NCBI GenBank assembly: GCA_949288625.1
Contig: CASEKZ010000077.1
Location: forward strand, 1-24,949
Length of the DNA: 24,949 bases
Direction of reading: 5' to 3'
Source of the DNA: an uncultured bacterium
GTDB lineage: Bacteria > Bacillota_I > Bacilli_A > RF39 > UBA660
The position numbers were made by a program, and so were the translations under genes. The notes under the pieces are model-generated. The model had not been told where the DNA came from. It ran no database searches and was given only the letters and a program-made list of their open reading frames with translations. This document shows, piece after piece, positions 1 to 6,527 of this stretch (within the stretch, counting starts at the first letter, position 1; the number at the start of each line of letters is the position of its first letter).

Positions 1-3
1 AAA

Positions 4-699
4 ATGGAAATAGTAAAATGTGAAAATTTATCAAAAAATTACGGAAATAAAAAAGCTCTTAAAAACGTTAACCTATCTTTAGAAAAAGGAAAGATAATTG
101 GTCTTTTAGGACCTAACGGAAGCGGAAAAACAACGCTTATAAAATTAATTAATGATCTTTTAGTTCCAACTAGTGGTAAGGTTTTAATAAACGGAATGAC
201 CCCGGGTATAGAAACCAAGAAAATAATATCTTACTTACCTGAAAGAACTTATTTAAACTCTAACATGAAAGTAAGTGAGTTAATAGCTTTTTTTAAAGAC
301 TTTTATGATGATTTTGACGAGACAAAAGCAAAAAAATTACTAAGGCAGTTAAACATTAACGCAAATGATAAGTTAAAAACAATGTCAAAGGGAATGAAAG
401 AAAAGGTACAGCTGGTTTTGGTAATGAGTAGAAAAGCCAAATTATACGTGTTAGACGAACCAATTGGTGGGGTCGATCCGGCAGCAAGAGACTACATTTT
501 AAAGACCATCATGAATAATTTTAGTGATGATTCATCAATCATTATATCAACGCATCTTATTTCAGACGTTGAAAAGATACTAGATGATGTTATCTTTATT
601 AAAGACGGAAAAGTTTTATTCGTTAAGGATGCTGATGATTTAAGGCGTGAGAAAAACGCATCAATAGATGAGATATTTAGGGAGGAATTTAAATGCTAA
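4..699 (+). CDS. ABC transporter ATP-binding protein
   Basis: ATPase subunit of an ABC transporter, which would power the membrane partner encoded next. The 231 residues show a complete nucleotide-binding domain: Walker A GPNGSGKT at residues 36-43, a degenerate signature SKGMKEK around residue 127 in place of LSGGQ, Walker B ending LYVLDEP, and the H-loop in ISTHLISD. The degenerate signature and short length resemble YtrB/bacitracin-export type ATPases of Firmicutes. The first ATG lies 3 bases from the window edge and gives a normal family N-terminus (MEIVKCENLSKNYG), so the gene is probably complete although its ribosome binding site is outside the window. The stop overlaps the next start by 7 bases. 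In related clusters a GntR-type regulator precedes such a pair, but that would be out of view. The substrate cannot be told. Confidence 0.93.
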   Translation: MEIVKCENLSKNYGNKKALKNVNLSLEKGKIIGLLGPNGSGKTTLIKLINDLLVPTSGKVLINGMTPGIETKKIISYLPERTYLNSNMKVSELIAFFKDFYDDFDETKAKKLLRQLNINANDKLKTMSKGMKEKVQLVLVMSRKAKLYVLDEPIGGVDPAARDYILKTIMNNFSDDSSIIISTHLISDVEKILDDVIFIKDGKVLFVKDADDLRREKNASIDEIFREEFKC

Positions 700-1484
700 A
701 GAAGTTATTAAAATATGATATTAAGTCAATGTCAAGAAGTTTGTTTCCGTTATATTTATTAACGATTGGGTTTGGACTTTTTAATCGTTTTACTGAATTT
801 CTAGCGGATAAATTTTCGTTTTTCAAAATAATTGATGCAATGGTTTTAATTCTTTTTGTAATGTTATTATTCGGGTGCTTTATATATACTTTTATTATTA
901 GTATTCAAAGGTTTTATAACAACTTAATTAAAGACGAAGGATATTTAATGCATACGTTACCGGTAAAGAAAACCACGATTATAAACTCTAAATTAATATC
1001 AAGCGTAATATTTATTTTAATTAGCATAATCGTTGTCATAATCGCATTATTAGTAAGATTATATACGGTTGATTCTTTAACACCAATAATAGATTCGGTT
1101 AAAAACTTTATTAATAATGCTGGATATAATGGAATGCTATTATTGTTATACGTATTATTAATGATGCTAGTTTCTTATATAGCCAATTTACTTATGTTTT
1201 ATTTATCAATTTGTTTAGGACAAACACGTAACGAAAAAAAGGGAATATATTCAGTTGTCTTTGGTATAGTTGTATATACTATAAGTCAATTCATAACCTC
1301 ATTATTGTTATTTTTTGCGATGTATCTAAATAAAGGATTTGTCGAAGAACTTAATAAAGCCGTTCCATCTTCTGATGCACTATATTATTTATTTGGTGTT
1401 ACTACCATTATAATGCTAATATTACCAATAGTCTATTACGTTTTAAGCGTTAAGATTTTGGATAAAAAGCTTAATTTGGAATAA
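693..1484 (+). CDS. ABC transporter permease, ABC-2 type
   Basis: Membrane subunit (263 residues) partnering the ATPase just upstream. About six hydrophobic segments are visible, the first at residues 17-31 and the last at 236-253. The stretch DEGYLMHTLPV near residue 87 is characteristic of a Firmicute ABC-2-like permease family found beside YtrB-type ATPases. Translation is coupled: ATG overlaps the ATPase stop by 7 bases and has GGAGG at 681-685. A strong terminator follows, so the two genes form the end of one transcription unit. Export of a peptide, antibiotic or lipid is the usual role of the family; the actual substrate is unknown. Confidence 0.88.
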   Translation: MLKKLLKYDIKSMSRSLFPLYLLTIGFGLFNRFTEFLADKFSFFKIIDAMVLILFVMLLFGCFIYTFIISIQRFYNNLIKDEGYLMHTLPVKKTTIINSKLISSVIFILISIIVVIIALLVRLYTVDSLTPIIDSVKNFINNAGYNGMLLLLYVLLMMLVSYIANLLMFYLSICLGQTRNEKKGIYSVVFGIVVYTISQFITSLLLFFAMYLNKGFVEELNKAVPSSDALYYLFGVTTIIMLILPIVYYVLSVKILDKKLNLE

Positions 1485-1486
1485 TT

Positions 1487-1517
1487 AAAACAAGGAAAAA
1501 ATACTTCCTTGTTTTTG
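1487..1517 (+). terminator. Intrinsic terminator of the ABC transporter operon
   Basis: Perfect 11-bp stem (1487-1497 with 1505-1515), a 7-nt loop, and a T-rich 3' arm. It lies 2 bases after the permease stop codon. Confidence 0.85.
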
Positions 1518-1739
1518 TATAGAAATGTTTGTTAAATAGTTAGATGCAAATTTATATTTTATATTTAAAGTAAAAAATATATTTTATAGAATTTTTATAA
1601 AAAAACCTAAAACTGATGTCATTACAATGAAGAATAATTAAGAAAATAAATATATATATAACTATAACATTAACACTTTATTTTTTAATAAGGTGTTTTA
1701 ATTTGGTTAGATAATTTATTTTTCTTTATTGATAACGTA
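1518..1739. other. AT-rich gap with no protein gene
   Basis: No plausible coding frame is seen between the permease terminator and the promoter of the PepSY gene. The only clear structure is an orphan terminator-like hairpin at 1672-1699. A possible promoter, TTGTTA (1529-1534), 17 bases, TTATAT (1552-1557), lies upstream of it, so a short RNA of about 135 nt is possible but unproven. AT-rich DNA easily yields chance promoter matches. Confidence 0.4.
1672..1699 (+). terminator. Orphan terminator-like hairpin
   Basis: Stem of 11 bp (1672-1682 with 1687-1697, one G-U pair), TTTT loop, followed by a short T tract. No protein gene precedes it on this strand within the gap. Confidence 0.55.
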
Positions 1740-1768
1740 TTGTCTATGAAATTTTCTTATGGTAAAAT
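1740..1768 (+). promoter_or_regulatory. Promoter of the PepSY-domain gene
   Basis: -35 TTGTCT (1740-1745), 17-base spacer, -10 TAAAAT (1763-1768) preceded by TGG, an extended -10. It lies 22 bases ahead of the start codon. Confidence 0.6.
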
Positions 1769-1790
1769 TAATAATAGGAAGGTGGTTTAT

Positions 1791-2393
1791 ATGAAAAAAA
1801 ATAAACTTGAAGAAAAAAAGAAAAATATCTTAAGAATTGTTTTGATTGTTGTTTTAGTTATTGTAGCGTTATTAATAAGTTTCTTTATTTACGTTAAAAC
1901 TTCTTTTATAAGTAAGGATGAGGCAAAAGAAATTATTATAGAAAAAATGAATGCAAGCGAAAGTGACGTTTATTTTGAAAGTATTGATTTTGAATTAGAT
2001 AAAAAAGAATATGATGTAGAAGTTTATTATAATAATAATGATTATGAATTTAAGGTGGATGCAAAAGAAGTCAAGGTGTTCTATACCGATTATTATGTTT
2101 CAAGTGGTAGTGTAAATAATAATGCTGGTAATAATACTAATAATAACGTTCAAACAACCCAAGAAAACAACATAACTTTAGATGAGGCCATTAAGATTGC
2201 TTTGGATAATGCTAATGCTAGCGAAAATGACGTTAACTTTGTTAAAAAGCAAGAGGATTATGATGATAATGAATTAGTTTATGATATTGAATTTCATTAT
2301 GAGGGATATGAGTACGAATATGAAATAAGAGCGAAAGATGGCGTTATAATAAGTCAAGACAAAGATCAATTAAGAAGAAATGGTGCTAATTAA
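1791..2393 (+). CDS. Membrane-anchored protein with two PepSY-like domains
   Basis: A 200-residue protein with a basic N-terminus, one membrane helix (about residues 13-35) and an outer part of two homologous repeats joined by an Asn-rich linker (about 101-123). Each repeat starts DEA...NAS(E)xDV: residues 43 onward and about 127 onward. This matches the PepSY fold, which in secreted proteins is often linked to inhibition of proteases or to cell-envelope sensing. A longer reading from 1740 is possible, but AGGTGG just before the ATG at 1791 supports the shorter start. No lipobox cysteine is present, so anchoring is by the helix. The gene has its own promoter and a terminator folded around its stop codon. 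Function beyond PepSY membership is inferred only. Confidence 0.75.
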   Translation: MKKNKLEEKKKNILRIVLIVVLVIVALLISFFIYVKTSFISKDEAKEIIIEKMNASESDVYFESIDFELDKKEYDVEVYYNNNDYEFKVDAKEVKVFYTDYYVSSGSVNNNAGNNTNNNVQTTQENNITLDEAIKIALDNANASENDVNFVKKQEDYDDNELVYDIEFHYEGYEYEYEIRAKDGVIISQDKDQLRRNGAN

Positions 2394-2404
2394 AGCACTT
2401 TTTT
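2383..2404 (+). terminator. Terminator folded around the PepSY gene stop codon
   Basis: GTGCT (2383-2387) pairs with AGCAC (2394-2398); the 6-nt loop carries the TAA stop, and six T follow. The stem is short (5 bp plus a possible G-U). Confidence 0.6.
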
Positions 2405-2413
2405 AAATTGTTG

Positions 2414-2422
2414 TGATATAAT
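2414..2422 (+). promoter_or_regulatory. Extended -10 promoter of the XRE regulator gene
   Basis: TGA followed by a consensus TATAAT (2417-2422). No good -35 is seen; position 2394-2399 is occupied by the preceding terminator. The start codon is 32 bases downstream. Confidence 0.55.
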
Positions 2423-2453
2423 GTTTAAGTAACGTACTTTTAAGGTGGTAAAT

Positions 2454-3152
2454 ATGGATCAAGAAAAGTTTGGAAAAATAATAAAAGAAATAAGACGAAA
2501 AAATAATCTTACTCAAAAAGATTTAGCTGATAAATTAAACGTAACTTACCAGGCAGTATCAAAGTGGGAAAATGGTAAAAACATGCCTGATAAGTCGGTT
2601 CTAAAACAAATAAGTAATGAGTTTAACGTAAGCTTAGATAGTTTATTTGAAGGAGAATATAAAGAAAATAATTTTAAAAATAAGAATAAAAAAATAATAT
2701 TTGCATTAATATTTGTATTACTATTACTCACTATTTTTATAATATTATTTTTAAAATTTCATAATGATGATTTTATGTACAAGAATTTATCTTCTAGTTG
2801 TGATGATTTTAATATAACCGGAAATATTGCTTACAATAAAAATAAATCAGCTATATTTATTAATAACATAGAGTATTGTGGGACTTTAGATGAAAGTAAA
2901 ACTTATAAAAACTTAGAATGTGCTTTATACGAAGCTAATAATAATATTGAGAAGAAAATAAGTTCGTATAAGGATAAAGAAAAAACTTTAGAAGCTTTTT
3001 TAAATGAAGTGACGTTTAGTTTAGAAAACGAAAACAACATCTGTAAGAATTATAATGAGGATAGTTTATATTTACTTATTAGTCTAGAAGATAATGAAGG
3101 AAGAATAACAACATATAAAGTTCCATTATCAGTAAATAATTGTAATAGTTAG
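2454..3152 (+). CDS. Membrane-anchored XRE-family transcriptional regulator
   Basis: A 232-residue protein with an N-terminal Cro/CI-type helix-turn-helix (residues about 8-62; LTQKDLADKLNVTYQAVSKW is the DNA-reading core), a basic Asn/Lys linker, one membrane helix (about 81-100) and an outer domain of about 130 residues with five cysteines. The layout places the DNA-binding part in the cytoplasm and a sensor part outside, so it could pass an envelope signal to transcription. The outer domain matches no family I recognise. The ATG at 2454 is preferred: an in-frame GTG at 2445 lies inside the ribosome binding site AAGGTGG. The gene has an extended -10 promoter and its own terminator. Targets are unknown; neighbours are the obvious candidates. 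Confidence 0.85.
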   Translation: MDQEKFGKIIKEIRRKNNLTQKDLADKLNVTYQAVSKWENGKNMPDKSVLKQISNEFNVSLDSLFEGEYKENNFKNKNKKIIFALIFVLLLLTIFIILFLKFHNDDFMYKNLSSSCDDFNITGNIAYNKNKSAIFINNIEYCGTLDESKTYKNLECALYEANNNIEKKISSYKDKEKTLEAFLNEVTFSLENENNICKNYNEDSLYLLISLEDNEGRITTYKVPLSVNNCNS

Positions 3153-3176
3153 CTCAACTTAAAGTTGAGTCTTTTT
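3153..3176 (+). terminator. Terminator of the XRE regulator gene
   Basis: CTCAACTT (3153-3160) and AAGTTGAG (3162-3169) are exact inverted repeats, forming a 6-bp stem with a 5-nt loop, then TC and five T. The stem starts directly after the TAG stop. Confidence 0.8.
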
Positions 3177-3190
3177 CAACTATTTTTTTA

Positions 3191-3219
3191 TTGCATAAAT
3201 AATTATTTTTATGTAATAT
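3191..3219 (+). promoter_or_regulatory. Promoter of the rhodanese/thioredoxin pair
   Basis: -35 TTGCAT (3191-3196), 17-base spacer, -10 TAATAT (3214-3219). It lies 23 bases upstream of the start codon and after the XRE terminator. Confidence 0.55.
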
Positions 3220-3242
3220 TAGTTATGAAAGAAGGGATTAAT

Positions 3243-3941
3243 ATGGAAAAGAAACAAAAAAATGTTATTTTATTTTTACTAGCGCTTATTATAGTTATAA
3301 TTCTAATTTCTGGTGTGGTTTTCATATTTAACTATAATAATGATAACAAAAGCTTACCTAAACCAGAAGTATCAAGCGGGGTTAGAGGAGAATTTGGAAT
3401 TGATAAAAACATAAATGAAAAGACGATTGATAATTATTTAGGAAGAGAAGATAGTGTTTACCGTGACATGAGAATGCTAAAAGATCCAGGTAATTATGAG
3501 GCAATTGGTGGAGATTCTTATCTTTCTGGTTTTGTTAAAGGTTTTGAGGTTGTGCCTTATCCGTACATTGTTAATGTTACTGGTTTACCAAGCGAGGTTG
3601 GAGAAACTTACGTAGGAGATACTTTATTTACTAAGAATGAAGATGGAACATACACTGAAAATTACGAAGAGTCCATGGAAGTTCTTGAGTATTTATTTCC
3701 TAAAGACAAATACATATTCTTAATGTGTGGTGGCGGCGGATACGCTGGCATGATGAAAGATATGTTAATAGATTTAGGATGGGATGAAAATAAAATTTAT
3801 AATGTCGGTGGCTATTGGTATTACGATGGTGATAATAATGTTAGTGTTAAGAAAACTACGAATAATGAGACTTATTATGAATTTTGGAAAGTTGCGTATC
3901 ATGATATAAATTTTGATATGCTTCATAAGAAAAATGACTAA
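3243..3941 (+). CDS. Membrane-anchored rhodanese-like protein
   Basis: A 232-residue protein with one N-terminal membrane helix (about residues 8-30) and an outer domain resembling a rhodanese. VYRDMRMLKDPGNYEAIGG recalls the substrate-side DxR motif, and MCGGGGYAGMMKDMLIDLGW has the layout of the rhodanese active-site loop, with Cys162 as the candidate persulfide carrier, followed by the KIYNVGGYW strand where family members have xVxxLxGG. The loop has glycines where typical CxxGxR enzymes carry Arg, so classical sulfurtransferase activity is uncertain. The ATG at 3243 follows GAAGGG; an upstream in-frame start at 3165 lies inside the preceding terminator and is not credible. It overlaps the thioredoxin-like gene by 8 bases, which implies coupled translation and joint work in sulfur or thiol chemistry outside the membrane. 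Confidence 0.7.
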   Translation: MEKKQKNVILFLLALIIVIILISGVVFIFNYNNDNKSLPKPEVSSGVRGEFGIDKNINEKTIDNYLGREDSVYRDMRMLKDPGNYEAIGGDSYLSGFVKGFEVVPYPYIVNVTGLPSEVGETYVGDTLFTKNEDGTYTENYEESMEVLEYLFPKDKYIFLMCGGGGYAGMMKDMLIDLGWDENKIYNVGGYWYYDGDNNVSVKKTTNNETYYEFWKVAYHDINFDMLHKKND

Positions 3942-4830
3942 GAAAATAATTAAAATAATAATATTAATAATTTTATTAATAGCATTCGTAGTACTAGTAG
4001 TTAATTTAATTAATAAAGATAAGAAGTTTTACTTAGAAGATAAATATTATGAAGAAGCTAAAATAAACGAAATAAGTAAAAACAAATTAGAAAGTTTAAT
4101 TAATGATAAAGAATCTTTTGTGATATTTGTTTATCAGCCCATGTGTATAACATCATCTGGTTTTAATGAATTGTTAGATGAATTTACGAATAAGTATAAT
4201 TTAACTATTTACATGATTTCTTTTTCTAGTATTAAAGATACTAATTTAGAAAAATACGTAAAATATTATCCATCCTTTGTTATTTTTGAAAATGGTAAAG
4301 TAAAGGATTACTTAAAGGCGGATTCAGATGATGATACAGCGTGTTATGAAAATCTACCTGATTTTGAAGATTGGTTTTTTAGCTACGTATTATTAAAATA
4401 TGTTGATAATAATGATGTAACAACCACTACGACTAATAATGTAATTTCATACACGAAAGATGACGTAAAAATAGATAATATAAAAAAAGAAGAAGGCAAG
4501 GTAAACGTATATTTCTTTTATGGAAGAGAATGCCCTCATTGTGAGGATGAATTTTCGTTTTTTGATGAAATAGAAGATGAGTACGGAAAATATTATAATT
4601 TATATACTTTTGAGGTATGGCATGATTCTTATAATAGTAACATGCTCAAGATATTTTCTAATGCTATGGGAAGTATTGTAAGTTCTGTTCCTTATACTAT
4701 AATAGGAGACAGTGTCATAAGAGGGTTTGGCAATACTTCAAAAGATAAAATTATAAACGCTATAAAAGAAAATCAAGATAACGATTATGATGTTTATTTT
4801 GATGTTATTTTAAAAAACATTGGCTATTAA
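3934..4830 (+). CDS. Membrane-anchored double thioredoxin-fold protein
   Basis: A 298-residue protein: one membrane helix (about residues 5-26) and two thioredoxin-like domains outside, joined by a Thr/Asn linker near 165-175. Domain 1 (about 50-160) has only a single cysteine at the usual active-site place (Cys71 in PMCITSS) and another at 137, so it is probably not a standard dithiol oxidoreductase. Domain 2 (about 190-298) has a full CPHC at 200-203, the motif also found in DsbA-type oxidases, and a candidate cis-proline at 253 (SSVPY). The start chosen is the ATG at 3934, giving an 8-base overlap with the rhodanese gene and a normal membrane anchor; a TTG at 3913 is an alternative. No good ribosome binding site is visible, so translational coupling is likely. 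Electron partner is unknown. Confidence 0.75.
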   Translation: MTKKIIKIIILIILLIAFVVLVVNLINKDKKFYLEDKYYEEAKINEISKNKLESLINDKESFVIFVYQPMCITSSGFNELLDEFTNKYNLTIYMISFSSIKDTNLEKYVKYYPSFVIFENGKVKDYLKADSDDDTACYENLPDFEDWFFSYVLLKYVDNNDVTTTTTNNVISYTKDDVKIDNIKKEEGKVNVYFFYGRECPHCEDEFSFFDEIEDEYGKYYNLYTFEVWHDSYNSNMLKIFSNAMGSIVSSVPYTIIGDSVIRGFGNTSKDKIINAIKENQDNDYDVYFDVILKNIGY

Positions 4831-4847
4831 TTTTAGTCAGTGTTTTT
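4814..4847 (+). terminator. Terminator folded around the thioredoxin gene stop
   Basis: A 13-bp stem (4814-4826 with 4834-4846, two G-U pairs) whose 7-nt loop holds the TAA stop; the 3' arm ends in five T. Confidence 0.85.
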
Positions 4848-4856
4848 AAATTATTA

Positions 4857-4885
4857 TTTAAACTTAACTAATTTAATGATAAAAT
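4857..4885 (+). promoter_or_regulatory. Distal candidate promoter of the ruvAB operon
   Basis: TTTAAA (4857-4862), 17-base spacer ending in TGA, then TAAAAT (4880-4885). It sits about 50 bases upstream of a better promoter. Confidence 0.4.
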
Positions 4886-4908
4886 ATATAAGTATTAATT
4901 AGAAAACA

Positions 4909-4937
4909 TTTACAAATACATTTGTTCGTGCTAAAAT
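4909..4937 (+). promoter_or_regulatory. Proximal ruvA promoter with embedded palindrome
   Basis: -35 TTTACA (4909-4914), 17-base spacer ending in TGC, -10 TAAAAT (4932-4937), so an extended -10. Inside the spacer and overlapping the -35 is an inverted repeat ACAAAT-AC-ATTTGT (4912-4925), placed as a repressor operator would be. The overlapping 14-mer at 4915-4928 matches the Gram-positive LexA box only in part: the right half GTTCG is perfect, the left half poor. Confidence 0.6.
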
Positions 4938-4961
4938 TGTTTTGTTAAAGAAGGTGAGTAT

Positions 4962-5510
4962 ATGTATTCTTATATTAAAGGTATTATAACAGAAATTAAC
5001 TCTTCTTATGTTGTTGTTGAAAATAATGATATAGGTTATATGATATATGTTTCTAATCCATATTCTTTTAAACTAAATGATACTTATGTAATTTATTTAT
5101 ATCAACAAATTAGAGAAGATGAAAACACTTTATATGGTTTTAAAACTAAGGATGAAAAAGAGTTGTTTTTAAAATTAATAAGTGTTAAAGGTTTGGGGTG
5201 CAAAATGGCACTTCCAATGTTAACCGGTGATGTTTCATACCTATTAAGTGCGATTGATGATGGTAACGTTAATTACTTAAAAAAGTTTCCTAAGATTGGT
5301 GATAAGGTGGCAAGACAAATTATTCTTGACTTAAAAGGTAAACTTACTACCGATGATGATCATGGTAAAGCTGACTTTACGGAACTTTGTGAGACCTTAA
5401 AATCACTTGGTTATAAGCAAGCGGATATTAAGAAGGTTTTATCAAAAATTGACGCAAGTAAATCATTAGAAGTACAAGTTAAAGAGGCATTAAAATTATT
5501 ACTAAAGTAA
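4962..5510 (+). CDS. ruvA: Holliday junction branch migration protein RuvA
   Basis: RuvA binds four-way DNA junctions and loads the RuvB motor during recombinational repair. The 182 residues show the N-terminal OB-fold (MYSYIKGIITEI...YMIYVSNPY), the two helix-hairpin-helix elements (LISVKGLGCKMALPML and LKKFPKIGDKVARQIILDL) and the small C-terminal RuvB-contacting domain (LKSLGYKQADIKKVL). It is slightly shorter than the roughly 200-residue family norm, with the loss mainly in the linker before the third domain. AAGGTGAG stands just ahead of the ATG. It is the first gene of an operon with ruvB 12 bases downstream. Confidence 0.96.
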   Translation: MYSYIKGIITEINSSYVVVENNDIGYMIYVSNPYSFKLNDTYVIYLYQQIREDENTLYGFKTKDEKELFLKLISVKGLGCKMALPMLTGDVSYLLSAIDDGNVNYLKKFPKIGDKVARQIILDLKGKLTTDDDHGKADFTELCETLKSLGYKQADIKKVLSKIDASKSLEVQVKEALKLLLK

Positions 5511-5522
5511 AGGGGTGATTAT

Positions 5523-6527
5523 ATGAACGAAAGAATAATTACGCAAGAAAAGCTTTTAGAAGATGGTTTTGAATCAACGATTAGACCACAAATGCTTGAT
5601 GAATATGTTGGTCAAAAAGATATTAAGGAAAATATAAGAATTTTTATAGAGGCAGCGAAAATGCGTGGTCAAAGTCTTGATCATGTATTGCTTTATGGTC
5701 CACCTGGACTTGGTAAAACAACTTTATCTTATATAATAGCAAATGAAATGGGTGCGAACATCAAGACCGCTGCGGGTCCTTCAATCGAGAAAACAGGCGA
5801 TTTAGCTGCCATTTTATCTTCTTTAGAAGAAGGAGACGTGTTATTTATTGACGAAATTCATCGTATTCCAAGATTTGTTGAAGAAATACTTTATTCTGCA
5901 ATGGAAGATTTTACGCTTGATATTATAGTTGGTGGTGAAGGAGCTAATCGTAATATAAGAATAGATTTACCACGTTTTACTTTAATTGGAGCAACAACGC
6001 GGGCTGGTGATTTATCAGCGCCATTAAGAGATCGTTTTGGAATTGTATCTAAGCTTAATTATTATACCGAAGATGAAATAACTCAAATTATTAAAAGAAC
6101 GGCAAGGGTGCTTGATTTAAATATAGATGATGATGCTGCTAAGGAGCTTGCAAACAGATGTAGAAGAACCCCAAGAATTGCTAATAGGCTTTTAAAAAGA
6201 GTAAGTGACTTTGCCCTTGTAAAATCAGATGGAAAAATAGATTTAGAAATAACAAAGTACGCACTTGATTCTTTAAAAGTTGATAAGCTTGGTTTAGATG
6301 AAACTGATTATGAGCTTTTAAAAACAATAATATATAAATTTAATGGCGGTCCTGTTGGAATAGAAGCAGTAGCGGCATCAATTGGTGAAGAAGTATCAAC
6401 GATTGAAGACGTATCAGAACCTTATCTTTTACAAATTGGATATTTAAAAAGAACGCCAAGGGGACGTATTGTAACTAAAAAGGCTTACAATCACCTTAAC
6501 ATAGATAAGGAGAATATCAATGAGTAA
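5523..6527 (+). CDS. ruvB: Holliday junction DNA helicase motor RuvB
   Basis: Hexameric AAA+ ATPase that pumps DNA through the RuvA-bound junction. The 334 residues match the family length. Visible motifs are the N-terminal RPQMLDEYVGQ, Walker A GPPGLGKT (59-66), Walker B FIDEIHR with Asp110/Glu111, the sensor region LIGATTRAGDLSAPLRDRFG, and a C-terminal winged helix ending in YLKRTPRGR. The ribosome binding site AAAGGGGTGA precedes ATG. It overlaps the following unknown gene by 8 bases. Confidence 0.97.
   Translation: MNERIITQEKLLEDGFESTIRPQMLDEYVGQKDIKENIRIFIEAAKMRGQSLDHVLLYGPPGLGKTTLSYIIANEMGANIKTAAGPSIEKTGDLAAILSSLEEGDVLFIDEIHRIPRFVEEILYSAMEDFTLDIIVGGEGANRNIRIDLPRFTLIGATTRAGDLSAPLRDRFGIVSKLNYYTEDEITQIIKRTARVLDLNIDDDAAKELANRCRRTPRIANRLLKRVSDFALVKSDGKIDLEITKYALDSLKVDKLGLDETDYELLKTIIYKFNGGPVGIEAVAASIGEEVSTIEDVSEPYLLQIGYLKRTPRGRIVTKKAYNHLNIDKENINE

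Noticed and set aside
2112..2150. AAT-rich repeat that could look like a microsatellite
   Set aside because: It encodes the Asn-rich linker between two PepSY-like domains; the units are irregular (AAT mixed with GCT, GGT, ACT), so slippage is unlikely.
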